Shown in pieces: positions 36,104 through 44,721 of a stretch of DNA of 64,000 bases. The notes under the pieces were generated by a model that saw only the letters and a program-made list of their open reading frames with translations, did no database searches and had not been told where the DNA came from. Positions within the stretch are counted from its first letter, which is position 1; each line of letters begins with the position of its first letter. The position numbers and the translations under genes were made by a program. The DNA is from Bacteroidetes bacterium 43-16. Lineage in GTDB: Bacteria; Bacteroidota; Bacteroidia; Chitinophagales; Chitinophagaceae. The DNA lies in NCBI GenBank assembly GCA_001897525.1, contig MKTB01000004.1:62001-126000 (forward strand). The letters are read 5' to 3'.

Positions 36104-37440
36104 GCTAATTGTTGCTTAGCAGGTTCTTCTTTTATTGTCCCGGCAAAATGATATTTACCTACCTCTGCAAATATGGCAATAGTGACAAACAGGTCTACAA
36201 GCATCAGGTAGGTATAAGGCACCTGGATAAAAAACATAAAAATGGCCAGGTAGATCTTAAAGGAACCCATCAGGAAGATCTTATAATGAATGTTCTTCCG
36301 GATCCTGAAATAGACAATGATCATAGCCACTGTACTCAATATAGAACCCCAAAAGTGAAAGCCCTGTATTACTTTTATTTTTGCCATCAGGTCGGGATTG
36401 GGATAATACTCATAGATAAAAGAGGCAAAACCAAAGCCGCTGTACAAATGGTAAGGCTTACCGGTTGCTGCGTTAATATGCTCCCATTCTCCGAAAGCAG
36501 ATATATCATAATGTTTATACCCCCTGTAAAAAATACCCCAGTCTTTACTTAAAAACGGGAGGACATAAATGCCCAGGATAAAAATAAGGATGGTCGCGGC
36601 TGTAATATAAAAATTACGTTTAGGTTCACTGATCCATAAGACCACGACCGCAAGCGGCAGCCAAAGCACCAGGCTGTAGCGCGACATTAAACAAATGCCC
36701 ACAATCAGTCCTCTCAAGACAGGGCTGTTGATGTTAAAGCTTAAAATGAGGAGGATGTAATAACCTGCGACCATGATCTCCACGGTATCTGCCATGATCG
36801 AGCTCAGGGGATTAGCCGTCGTAGACATGAGCAACACAGGGATAGTGCCAAACAGTATAGTAAACAGGTGGTAAACAGCACTATTGTATTTCATGCTCCT
36901 GCGTACCAATATAATAAAGGCGATGGCCCAGATCACAATAGGGATCCAGCGATAGTCAAAATGCAATACCTCTGCCATTAAAAAAGGCATCCATTGCATG
37001 GGCAAGTAAGTGACCGGCAGGTAATATCCAAAATGCTCGATAGGAGTATATACTTTCTTTCCATGAGTAAAGCGCTCACACAATTCAATAATAGTCGGAA
37101 TCACATCTGACTGCTTGGCCAGGATCTCGTGTTGCGTAAAGTTCTGGTTAAGCAAGTAAAAGCTAAAGGCTACCAGCGCCAGTCCTCCAAGGCTTATTAT
37201 TCTTTTCGATAACATGCCCTTCTGCAGTCCTGTTTCACTCAGGCCGACAGACTTATTGTAATAAATGCGCAACAGCACTATACCGAAAAGCAAACTGCTG
37301 CCCATGAACACGAATGCATTGAGCTGAACGGGCAGATGACGGTTGAAGATGAAGGTGTACCATTGAATCAACAGCAATAAGATCAAACCGAATCGATGGC
37401 TTTTGAGTATTTTGCCTAATAGCGCAGTCATCATGTTCAA
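36100..37440 (-). CDS. Polytopic membrane protein, possibly GT-C/DUF2029-like
   Basis: 446 aa with at least ten predicted transmembrane helices. Periplasmic loops carry aromatic and charged residues (for example SKDWGIFYRGYKHYDISAF). The overall topology is that of GT-C fold glycosyltransferases or DUF2029 proteins, but I cannot point to a diagnostic catalytic Asp motif, so the enzyme class is only a possibility. Transcribed alone from a TATCTTTG promoter at 37472-37479. The 3' end is convergent with the COQ4-like cluster. Confidence 0.6.
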   Translation of the reverse strand: MNMMTALLGKILKSHRFGLILLLLIQWYTFIFNRHLPVQLNAFVFMGSSLLFGIVLLRIYYNKSVGLSETGLQKGMLSKRIISLGGLALVAFSFYLLNQNFTQHEILAKQSDVIPTIIELCERFTHGKKVYTPIEHFGYYLPVTYLPMQWMPFLMAEVLHFDYRWIPIVIWAIAFIILVRRSMKYNSAVYHLFTILFGTIPVLLMSTTANPLSSIMADTVEIMVAGYYILLILSFNINSPVLRGLIVGICLMSRYSLVLWLPLAVVVLWISEPKRNFYITAATILIFILGIYVLPFLSKDWGIFYRGYKHYDISAFGEWEHINAATGKPYHLYSGFGFASFIYEYYPNPDLMAKIKVIQGFHFWGSILSTVAMIIVYFRIRKNIHYKIFLMGSFKIYLAIFMFFIQVPYTYLMLVDLFVTIAIFAEVGKYHFAGTIKEEPAKQQLA

Positions 37441-37471
37441 TAATTTGGGTTTATGGATTTACTAAAGGGGT

Positions 37472-37479
37472 CAAAGATA
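37472..37479 (-). promoter_or_regulatory. Putative -7 element of the polytopic membrane protein gene
   Basis: TATCTTTG on the minus strand, exact TAnnTTTG match, 31 bases before the ATG at 37440. Confidence 0.5.
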
Positions 37480-37567
37480 ACCATATTTATACAGTAAAGA
37501 AATGCGCTAAGTACCTTCCAACGCTATGGAACTATTTTGCATCTTATCTCTCAAAACCGCTAATAAT

Positions 37568-38173
37568 ATGAATAGTAGGCACCAGAGCATAAGACTGCAA
37601 ATGCCCGATCCCTGCACCAAAGACTTTGAACAGATGCCTGATGTGGGCAATGGCAGGTTCTGCGCCAGCTGCAATAAAACAGTGCATGATGTCGCCCATC
37701 TTCCTGATGCAGTCTTATCATTGTTTTTAAATACAAGTACTAAGGTTTGTGTGAGGTTACATGCAGATCAGTTAGACCGGGATATCTTCATCGATCATAA
37801 GGTGGATGCATCAACGCCGCTTCCCGGAGTTTCTGTTCACCTCTTAAAAGAATTGATGCCGGGATCTGTGCTGGGTATCCATGCAGAAGATCCGGTGATT
37901 GCCGGGAACAGGTGGCTTACGGGTTTCCTTAAAAATGAAACAAGTCCTCTTCCTTTAAGCCATGCTATTATTACAATCGACACATTGGGTATTGGTCTGA
38001 CAGATGAACTGGGTTGGTTTAAATTTTTTGTACCCGATGATATTGAATACAGCGATCTGGCCTTTAAGGTCAGTATTAAAAGCAGGGAGGGCAGCTATTG
38101 TAATGTGCTTACAACTTCGGTTAAAGTAAGGGCTTATGAAGTCACGATGAATGCATACCCTCACCTGAAATAA
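37568..38173 (+). CDS. Protein with Bacteroidota N-terminal Cys-motif (C-x-E/D-x-F/W...GRFCxxCxKxVxD)
   Basis: 201 aa from the ATG at 37568; an in-frame ATG at 37526 is less likely. The N-terminal segment PCTKDFEQMPDVGNGRFCAS continues with CNKTVHDV and matches a Cys-rich motif found at the start of many Bacteroidota proteins, often fused to carboxypeptidase-regulatory-like or TonB domains. The rest (about 80-201) looks like two beta-sandwich segments and may hold a CarboxypepD_reg-like fold (TPLPGVSVHLL, then ITIDTLGIGLTDELGWFKFF). There is no signal peptide. Function unknown. Lies just upstream of the T6SS island but is separated from it by 313 bases. Confidence 0.6.
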   Translation: MNSRHQSIRLQMPDPCTKDFEQMPDVGNGRFCASCNKTVHDVAHLPDAVLSLFLNTSTKVCVRLHADQLDRDIFIDHKVDASTPLPGVSVHLLKELMPGSVLGIHAEDPVIAGNRWLTGFLKNETSPLPLSHAIITIDTLGIGLTDELGWFKFFVPDDIEYSDLAFKVSIKSREGSYCNVLTTSVKVRAYEVTMNAYPHLK

Positions 38174-38355
38174 AACAATCTTTACACTACCTGCATGTAG
38201 AAAAAAACAAACAGACCTGCACCTTAATATCAAGACCCGCATAAGCATAATGAAAGCACCGGTCCTGGCCCGGCAAGAATTCTTATGCGCTTATAATCCA
38301 TATATATACTTCTTACAATCAGCGATATGATGCCGCATATTATATTATAAATAAT

Positions 38356-38379
38356 TCTATAGTAGAATTACTACAAAAT
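38356..38379 (+). promoter_or_regulatory. 24-bp conserved upstream element of hcp1 (operator candidate)
   Basis: Contains CTATAGTAG and TTACTACAAAAT, with a TAGTA-N4-TACTA dyad. An element identical at 23 of 24 positions lies upstream of hcp2 (54166-54189, minus strand). In both cases exactly 21 bases separate it from the TTG of the -33 box, which suggests binding of an activator or repressor. Confidence 0.65.
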
Positions 38380-38400
38380 TTAAATTTCAGGAAGCAAACT

Positions 38401-38432
38401 TTGGAACAGGACACTCCGGGCTAGTATCTTTA
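38401..38432 (+). promoter_or_regulatory. hcp1 promoter
   Basis: CTTTGG with TTG at 38401-38403 as -33 box, 21-base spacer, then TATCTTTA (38425-38432) as -7 box. The 15-mer TAGTATCTTTATACC (38422-38436) is identical at hcp2. The leader end ATCCTGAAATCTATTAACA before the ATG is also shared. Confidence 0.7.
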
Positions 38433-38486
38433 TACCAAGAAATTAAAATTGCTTTTATTATTTTTTAATCCTGAAATCTATTAACA

Positions 38487-38894
38487 ATGGCAGAGAACAA
38501 TTCAAGAGCCCTGTTGAAATTTAACGGTGGCGACGTCGCAAAAGTATTAAGATTAAGCTACAAAGTAGGCCGTGCCGTAGACGTATCGGGCCGTGTAGCT
38601 TCTGATCCTTCCAATGCTTTGATTAAAATCACTATTGAAGCTACAGACAAAGCAGACATCCTGGAAAGTCTGTTGAATGGTAAGTACAAACCTACTACCG
38701 GTGAAGTGAAGTTCAACAAATCTCACGAAGAGGGAACTTTGATCGACCTGGCCTGGGAAAACGGTTATGTAATAGATCATGAACTTGAGTTCGATGCCAT
38801 TGACAGCAACTCCATGTATGTATCTTTTGTGGTAAGCGCAGAAGTGATCAAACTGGGCAATGCAGAGTACGTAGGTCACTGGCCTAATACTTAA
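38487..38894 (+). CDS. tssD: Type VI secretion system tube protein TssD (Hcp family), copy 1
   Basis: 135 aa. It matches the Bacteroidota T6SS-iii TssD family. Hcp hexamers stack into the tube that is fired with the VgrG/PAAR tip into a target cell. Recognisable segments are NNSRALLKFNGGDVAKVLRL (4-23) and GKYKPTTGEVKFNKSHEEGT (64-83), followed by LAWENGYVIDHELEFDAID. Copy 2 at 53657 differs at only 6 of 135 residues. There is no signal peptide, as expected for a T6SS substrate. It is probably expressed at high level: it has its own promoter and a terminator follows it. Confidence 0.93.
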   Translation: MAENNSRALLKFNGGDVAKVLRLSYKVGRAVDVSGRVASDPSNALIKITIEATDKADILESLLNGKYKPTTGEVKFNKSHEEGTLIDLAWENGYVIDHELEFDAIDSNSMYVSFVVSAEVIKLGNAEYVGHWPNT

Positions 38895-38941
38895 TGTTCA
38901 CGGGCTTCAAGCCCCGGACAGCACCCGGTTTTCTTTTCGGG

Positions 38942-38992
38942 CTGTCAAAGCTTCAGGATCTTTACCAGACATGAGGCTTTGACAGTTTTTTT
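38942..38992 (+). terminator. Terminator after hcp1
   Basis: 10-bp stem CTGTCAAAGC/GCTTTGACAG enclosing a 24-base loop, followed by seven T (38986-38992). The loop is long for a terminator, but the T-run is good. Confidence 0.7.
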
Positions 38993-39207
38993 ATTTACCC
39001 TCATTTAAGCCGGGCACTGTTGTTCAGTGTTTCAGCTAAATGCTTGTCATACTTTCTGTTATGATGAGAATAAGCCGTAATATTTTTATGTTTTATTTTT
39101 CTAAAAACTTGTAAGTCTGCACCATTTAGATTAATTTTATAGTATAACCTTTCGCTGGGGCTTGTCCAAGACCCTGATTAATTTTTATAACTTATTATTT
39201 TTTGCCT

Positions 39208-41097
39208 ATGTATCCATCTGGTCAGCAAAATGACAGTTTAGGCATTACGCCACTGTGTCAATTAAAGATCGTTGTTGAAGGACAATCCGTTCATCATTAC
39301 AAATCTTTAACGCTTCATCAAACAGCAAAAGGACATCATTCATTTGAACTCACCCTGGCACATGATTCTTTGGGAACTCCTGAAGATCATAATATGCAGC
39401 AGGTGCAAAAGTTATTGGGAAAACGCATCAGCATCAGCTTCAGCTACCGGAATATACCCGATGGCCCGGAGCGCGATTTTGTAGGCGTGATCACCGAGAT
39501 CGGCTTTTGCAGGGAGCACCGGAACAACGGTGACATCCTGCTGACGGGCTACAGCCCTACCATACTGCTGGATGCGGCACCGCATATCCAAAGTTTTGGG
39601 GGAGCCAAGTTTTCTCAATTGCAGCACATTGCAGAAAGCGTGATTAAAGAAGGCCTGGGCTCCGGCAAGTATAACTACAAAGTTGATCCCCAATACCAGG
39701 GCGACATCAGCTATATGTGCCAGTATAATGAAACACATTATAACTTCCTGCAAAGAACGGCTGCAGCTTATGGCGAGCAGTTCTTCTATGACGGCAACAC
39801 CTTACTATTCGGGAAGCTACCTGCTTCAGAAGCTTCTGTCTCTCTTGTGTATGGCAGGAATGTGCATAAGGTACAGATCGGCATGAAGGTACAGCACCTC
39901 AACCCCAGCTACTATGGCTATAACAGCAGCGAGGACAATAAGCTGGTATCCGGTAAAACAAAGATCAACCAGGTGGCCACTATGGGCAAATCGGGTTATG
40001 AGATCTCGGAGCAGACCTTCCTTACCCCTGCACTCAGCGTAGCGCCTATAAAGGCTCATACCCCCCTTGATGTAAGCGCCTCACAGGCTGGTGCCATTGG
40101 CAGTAAAGCGGTTGAAGTATTTACCACTTCCGGTATTACCTCTGTACCCTTCTTATACCCGGGTTGTGTCGTAGACATTGAAATGTTGCAGCCGGGAGGT
40201 AATACCACCAGCTATTTCACCAAACTGATGGTGACCAGCATACAGCATGAAGTAGATGTGCTGGGGCATTACAAAGGAAGCTTTGAGGCCGTAGGTGCCG
40301 ATACGGGTTTCCTGCCCAAAGGAAGCTTCCAGCAACCCAAAGCAGAGCAACAGTTTGCCACCGTGATCTCTAATGCAGACCCCTCGGGGCAGGGCAGGGT
40401 ACAGGTGCGCATGGACTGGCAGGGAGAGGATGCCGGCACAGAATGGATCAGGGTATTGATGCCCGATGCAGGGGGTACCGACAGGGTGAGCCAGAACCGG
40501 GGCCATGTCTTCATCCCCGAAGAGGGCGACCAGGTCATGCTGGGCTTCGTTCACCAGCACCCGGACCGGCCTTTTGTGATGGGCGGACTCTTTCATGGCG
40601 GCACGGGGCTGGGCGGCAATACCGACAACCGGGTGAAGTCTATACAGACACGCAGCGGGCACAGGATTGTATTTACAGAAGATGAAAGTATTATCATTAC
40701 CGATAAGAGCGGCAACGAAATCCACCTCGATACCACGGGCAGCAATATCAACATTACGGCACCGGAGACGATGACCCTTAACTGTAAAAATATGTTCATC
40801 AATGTGGGCGAGAATATGAGCACTAATGTGGGCATGAACCAGACCGAATCGATAGGTATGAATGCAGCACAAAGTGTGGGCATGATAAAAACCACCAATG
40901 TGCTCGGTGATAATAACCTCTTCATTACCGGAAAATTGCTGGAGATCATCGAAGGCGATGTACTGAGCGAAGTGAAGCAGGGCAAGACGATCGTAAACGC
41001 AGACCAGGGCATAGAGACCATTTCCAATGCTTCGATCAATAATCATGCACAGAACGAAGTGCAGATCAACAGCGGCGAAAAAAGTAACAACTATTAA
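39208..41097 (+). CDS. vgrG: VgrG spike protein (TssI) of T6SS
   Basis: 629 aa from the ATG at 39208; a TTG two codons upstream is also in frame. VgrG trimers form the T6SS spike on top of the Hcp tube. The N-terminal half is gp27-like (hub, about 10-370). The gp5 OB-fold and needle follow from about 390 (SGQGRVQVRMDWQGE; IPEEGDQVMLGFVHQHPDRP). A repeat-rich beta-helical needle begins at about 475 (SIIITDKSGNEIHLDTTGSN; NVGENMSTNVGMNQTESIGM). The C-terminus is a short polar tail with no fused effector domain. The candidate effectors are separate genes directly downstream. Confidence 0.93.
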   Translation: MYPSGQQNDSLGITPLCQLKIVVEGQSVHHYKSLTLHQTAKGHHSFELTLAHDSLGTPEDHNMQQVQKLLGKRISISFSYRNIPDGPERDFVGVITEIGFCREHRNNGDILLTGYSPTILLDAAPHIQSFGGAKFSQLQHIAESVIKEGLGSGKYNYKVDPQYQGDISYMCQYNETHYNFLQRTAAAYGEQFFYDGNTLLFGKLPASEASVSLVYGRNVHKVQIGMKVQHLNPSYYGYNSSEDNKLVSGKTKINQVATMGKSGYEISEQTFLTPALSVAPIKAHTPLDVSASQAGAIGSKAVEVFTTSGITSVPFLYPGCVVDIEMLQPGGNTTSYFTKLMVTSIQHEVDVLGHYKGSFEAVGADTGFLPKGSFQQPKAEQQFATVISNADPSGQGRVQVRMDWQGEDAGTEWIRVLMPDAGGTDRVSQNRGHVFIPEEGDQVMLGFVHQHPDRPFVMGGLFHGGTGLGGNTDNRVKSIQTRSGHRIVFTEDESIIITDKSGNEIHLDTTGSNINITAPETMTLNCKNMFINVGENMSTNVGMNQTESIGMNAAQSVGMIKTTNVLGDNNLFITGKLLEIIEGDVLSEVKQGKTIVNADQGIETISNASINNHAQNEVQINSGEKSNNY

Positions 41098-41108
41098 TAC
41101 TTATCAGG

Positions 41109-42470
41109 ATGAGCAGGCTTCGCATTATTAAAGGTAAACTGGTCGACAGGATCGAGAAAGATTTTAATATTTTCTCTGAAAGCAATATTAATTATACGGC
41201 CACTGCAGAGATCAACAAAACGGCAGATTCAAAAGGGGTGAGCTATCACAACCCGGAGAAACCTTCTGCCGGGAAAATTAAAGCAAAATGCCTGGTTCAG
41301 TTCAGGCCTCACGATACTTATAAAGACAGTCCTGCATACGGTTTTGACTGGCTCCGCAGCGGAGATTCCGGGCAGCAGGGCGACAACTGGTTTGGCAGCA
41401 TCATGGGTAAATACTATGAAACGGATAATGTAACGGTGTTTAAGAACGGGAACTCCTGGAATACTAATTTCAAGAAGGACCTGCAAATGTATGACCGCAA
41501 GCTGAAAAGCTATACCAGCTTCGGTATCGTATGGAAGAAGATCAAGCAGGTAGCCTATCTCTACCCCATCCCTACCCTTACCTTGCTCAAGGGAAAATCA
41601 GCTTTATTCAACCTGAAAATAGAAATTCAGAAAAAACCGGAAAAGCTAACTTTTGAATTCAAAGACAAGGAAGCGGAAAAATACCTGAGCCTGAACATTA
41701 AAGAAATCGGGGATGTGCGGGAAGGTAAATATGATAAATTCAATTACCTGAAAATTACCTGCAACGAAAGTTTCAGCAAAATGCAGACGCTTTATGTGAA
41801 AGCAGATGATGAGATCTGCGGTGCGATGATGATACATCCCAATGCAGGTACTTATGTAAAGCCGATCTCTACCGTTTTTATTGCCGTAAAGACCAATATC
41901 AACGGGGTGTTGAAATCAGGAAAGCCACAGACCGGCAGTCATAAATATTTCACAGAATGCCTGAACCAGGCCCTGGTCACGCCTACGATACAGGATAATA
42001 TATCGATCGACTGTACGGGCACACCGGGCAACCATGACTTCAGGGATAAGTTCTGCCTGAAGATCGGCGGTAAATATTACCTGAGCAAATCAAATGGCCT
42101 GAAAGCCTACCTGGAAGCCGCTTTTAAGAAAAAATACGGCACTAAATACGACAGCAGCTTTAAAGTATTTTTTATAGATGAGATCTTCCCCTCCTGGAAT
42201 GCAGGTGTCATATCGGGCTATACCAACGGGTTTTCTTACTTCAATACCACCTTCACCGTGCAGTTCAATACCCATTCCAAAGAAACGGTGGCACATGAGC
42301 TCATGCACGCCCTGGGACTGGCGCATACTTTTGACGGAAATCCCCCGGCAAAATATACTTATGAAGTTTATAAAACCAATAACCTGATGGATTACTGCCA
42401 TCACAAGGGCATACCCAGGATCTCTGTATTCAAATGGCAATGGAAAGTTTTAAACGCAAAAATCATCTAG
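41109..42470 (+). CDS. Candidate T6SS effector: metzincin-type zinc metalloprotease
   Basis: 453 aa, no signal peptide. It begins 12 bases after vgrG. The C-terminal segment has the full metzincin signature HELMHALGLAH (396-406: zinc ligands His396, His400, His406; catalytic Glu397) and a downstream Met-turn-like NNLMDY (Met427). The N-terminal 60 residues (RLRIIKGKLVDRIEKDF, then GVSYHNPEKP) look like a delivery or marker segment before a long beta-rich region. The next gene, whose ATG is 3 bases past the stop, is a lipoprotein, a possible immunity protein. I infer a periplasmic or envelope target. The toxin role is inference from context; the protease motif is direct. Confidence 0.8.
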   Translation: MSRLRIIKGKLVDRIEKDFNIFSESNINYTATAEINKTADSKGVSYHNPEKPSAGKIKAKCLVQFRPHDTYKDSPAYGFDWLRSGDSGQQGDNWFGSIMGKYYETDNVTVFKNGNSWNTNFKKDLQMYDRKLKSYTSFGIVWKKIKQVAYLYPIPTLTLLKGKSALFNLKIEIQKKPEKLTFEFKDKEAEKYLSLNIKEIGDVREGKYDKFNYLKITCNESFSKMQTLYVKADDEICGAMMIHPNAGTYVKPISTVFIAVKTNINGVLKSGKPQTGSHKYFTECLNQALVTPTIQDNISIDCTGTPGNHDFRDKFCLKIGGKYYLSKSNGLKAYLEAAFKKKYGTKYDSSFKVFFIDEIFPSWNAGVISGYTNGFSYFNTTFTVQFNTHSKETVAHELMHALGLAHTFDGNPPAKYTYEVYKTNNLMDYCHHKGIPRISVFKWQWKVLNAKII

Positions 42471-42472
42471 CT

Positions 42473-43165
42473 ATGAAACAACTACTTTTCTGCATACCCT
42501 TTTTATTCTCTGTCCTGGCCTGCAACAGCCAGCCCGGGCCTACCCATAAGCACAATAGTCAAAATCATAACATTATGCCTGAAAAATTTGATGTCGCATT
42601 GTATAAAAAATACCAGGAGAGCGAGGGTACACTAGCCCTGCCTAATGGCTATACCGTTTTGTCCATGACCGCTCCGGAAGGGAATGAAGCCGGTGCACAG
42701 CAAGAGCTATTACCCAATCCTTCTTTCCTGATCAGCTACAAAGAATTCTATGCAGATGGCAGCCTCAGGAAGAAAGAGGTCCTGCTCAGCGAAACGGTAA
42801 AAGTAATGCAATCGGAATACTATAGTGCATCGGGTCAACTGGAGCGTACGGTGAATGAAGAAGAAAAATTCGGCAAAATAAAATATCCGCAAGTACTGGC
42901 CTTCCTCGACGAGAAAGGCTATATAGATATCAAAAAAGGCACCGGCAGGCTGAATGAAAACGGTACGCCAAAATATGACATACATTACGATGCCAAAAGC
43001 AATACCTGGACCATCATCCTGACGCAAGGGAAAAAACTGAGCGAAAAAGAATTCCTGGACCTGGCCAAACAGTCGCCCGGGGAACCTAATCCCTGGAAGC
43101 CCGTTTACTACATCATGGACGGGAATACAGGCGCAGCAAAAGAAGTAGACAGGCTGCCTCAATAG
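42473..43165 (+). CDS. Lipoprotein, candidate immunity protein for the metzincin effector
   Basis: 230 aa from the ATG at 42473. Lipobox VLACN (Cys about 18, after FLFSVLA) predicts export and lipidation. A His/Asn-rich linker (THKHNSQNHNI) precedes a beta-rich domain with KEFYADGSLRKKEVLLSET and YDIHYDAKSNTWTIILTQG segments, reminiscent of MORN/YwqK-like antitoxin repeats. It starts 3 bases after the effector stop, so expression is coupled. An envelope location matches a T6SS toxin that acts in the periplasm. The immunity role is inferred from position. Confidence 0.65.
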   Translation: MKQLLFCIPFLFSVLACNSQPGPTHKHNSQNHNIMPEKFDVALYKKYQESEGTLALPNGYTVLSMTAPEGNEAGAQQELLPNPSFLISYKEFYADGSLRKKEVLLSETVKVMQSEYYSASGQLERTVNEEEKFGKIKYPQVLAFLDEKGYIDIKKGTGRLNENGTPKYDIHYDAKSNTWTIILTQGKKLSEKEFLDLAKQSPGEPNPWKPVYYIMDGNTGAAKEVDRLPQ

Positions 43166-43216
43166 TACCCGACAACATTCTGAGCAACAACAGCGCATTT
43201 TCAGACCGGTTTAATC

Positions 43217-43223
43217 AAGGAGG
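43217..43223 (+). promoter_or_regulatory. Strong Shine-Dalgarno before the LysM-like gene
   Basis: AAGGAGG, 5 bases before the ATG at 43229. Such a canonical site is unusual in this window, where most genes have no clear one. Confidence 0.7.
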
Positions 43224-43228
43224 ATCAT

Positions 43229-44161
43229 ATGTTTCATTTTATACAGGAAGGCGATACGATAGAGCATCTGGCAACTGCATTGGGCATTGAAAATCCAAAG
43301 CATTTAAGGGAATACAATAACCGGACCTGCCTGCCGGAAGACCTCATCGATGGAGTACTCATCCCGGGGAGAAAGGTCTCTATACCTACGCTACCGGAGA
43401 TTGAGCGCTTCAATGCACTGAATGATGCGGGCTTCAAATCTGCAGCAGCCAATCCTGACCTGAGCTGGAAATCTTTTAAATGGAAAGAACAATATGAAGT
43501 GGGCATCAACTATCCTTTGCCCTCAGGTGCAAGCAGTAGCTTAAAATACAGGATCAGGATAGAATGGTACAGATCTGAGCACCTGTATCATTATTATAAA
43601 ATTTATAAAACGCATACCCGCTTAACTACCGAAAGCAAGATGAGCAACCTGGCCATAGCGGTAATAGAAGCGATTAACCCGCTTATGGTCATGCTGGACC
43701 AGGATGGCAGGTTATTCAAAATAAAAATGAGCCCGGAAGCCGGGCTTAACTGGCCGGATGAAAAAGCAAGACTGCTGGACCTCTTTCCCGATCCTTATGC
43801 TGCGCAGTATATAGAATCTTTTGAGTACGGTCTGGGGCAAGCTGAGTTTTTCGACAAAAGAATGAAGCAGGACCTTTTTATACGGCACTACTTTGCACCT
43901 TTCCGCTCTGCCTTTCACAAAGGGCAGTCGGGCTTTAAGCTGCAGGCTGCTAAAGGAGTCGAATTGCAGATCGGGCAGCAGGTAAAGCCCGGTGAGGATA
44001 CTGAGCTTATACAACTGGAACAGTTCAGTCATATACCGGGGCAGTATGAGGCGCAGCTCGACCTGGCAGTTGCAACGAATGTAATAGACAGTATGCACAT
44101 CCGCCTGGGCGGTGAAACGGCAGAAGCGTTCACCACACTGGATGTAAACAGGATCAAATAA
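43229..44161 (+). CDS. LysM-like protein of the T6SS island, function unknown
   Basis: 310 aa, no signal peptide. Residues 1-50 resemble a LysM unit (FHFIQEGDTIEHLATALGI, then GVLIPGRKVSI). The remainder (about 60-310) is alpha/beta with no recognised family. It lies between an effector/lipoprotein pair and the PAAR-like gene and has its own strong ribosome binding site. LysM-like proteins near vgrG and PAAR genes can be tip adaptors (as in phage tail hub proteins) or effectors; the sequence does not decide. Confidence 0.6.
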   Translation: MFHFIQEGDTIEHLATALGIENPKHLREYNNRTCLPEDLIDGVLIPGRKVSIPTLPEIERFNALNDAGFKSAAANPDLSWKSFKWKEQYEVGINYPLPSGASSSLKYRIRIEWYRSEHLYHYYKIYKTHTRLTTESKMSNLAIAVIEAINPLMVMLDQDGRLFKIKMSPEAGLNWPDEKARLLDLFPDPYAAQYIESFEYGLGQAEFFDKRMKQDLFIRHYFAPFRSAFHKGQSGFKLQAAKGVELQIGQQVKPGEDTELIQLEQFSHIPGQYEAQLDLAVATNVIDSMHIRLGGETAEAFTTLDVNRIK

Positions 44162-44200
44162 TCGTCTGAAAGGACCTTTAATCATAAAAAATTAAAAGAT

Positions 44201-44701
44201 ATGGCACAATCTTCTTCAGATCATAACAGCAAGCATTTCATTATCCCGAAAGGCAAGGCTTGTTGCGACCAGGGGGACCAGTTCCCGAATTTTGTGGTCA
44301 GCAGTCACTCAAAACATTACTGGAATGACGGTAATGGCAATGCCGATTACCTCGCCGTCACCGAGAAAGACGTGCAGTTCAAGCCCGCAGGTCCGAGTTT
44401 TGGCAAGTGTAAACTTAAACCCAGCTCCGGCGGCTACCTGCCTTGTGCCTATGCCCCTGCAGGCCTCTGGCAGAAGACCTATGATAAAGTCAAGATCATG
44501 GACAGCGCAGCTATTACCGAAATTTCCGAGCTGCAATGTACTACAGGTGGCAAAATCACCGTAAAGGACCATGGACAGCGGCCCGAGATGAGCGCGCAGA
44601 ATGTGCAGCGCGCAGACAATACAACGATAGAACAGATCAATCCCCTGGTGGATATGGATGATTATAAAGATGCGGTGGGTGATGACGTGGAGTACTACTA
44701 A
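44201..44701 (+). CDS. PAAR-like (DUF4280) spike-tip protein
   Basis: 166 aa. DUF4280 proteins are PAAR-like tips that sharpen the VgrG spike and carry effectors. Recognisable features are the Cys pair in KGKACCDQGDQFPNF (about 18-32), the CKLKPSSGGYLPCAY segment, and the C-terminal ITEISELQCTTGGKITVKDH block followed by GQRPE. Conserved Cys/His residues probably bind the metal at the apex. Located directly upstream of the GH19-M23 effector gene (20-base gap), which fits a role as carrier for that protein. Confidence 0.85.
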   Translation: MAQSSSDHNSKHFIIPKGKACCDQGDQFPNFVVSSHSKHYWNDGNGNADYLAVTEKDVQFKPAGPSFGKCKLKPSSGGYLPCAYAPAGLWQKTYDKVKIMDSAAITEISELQCTTGGKITVKDHGQRPEMSAQNVQRADNTTIEQINPLVDMDDYKDAVGDDVEYY

Positions 44702-44721
44702 ACCTCTAAAAATCTAAACTA

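Larger units (their letters stand above)
38174..38486. other. Intergenic region upstream of hcp1
   Basis: 313 AT-rich bases without an ORF. It carries the hcp1 operator-like element (38356-38379) and promoter (38401-38432). Confidence 0.5.

Noticed and set aside
40153-41046. 297-codon open frame antisense to vgrG
   Set aside because: It is a shadow of the vgrG reading frame; its translation has no domain-like pattern, and vgrG matches its family over the whole length.
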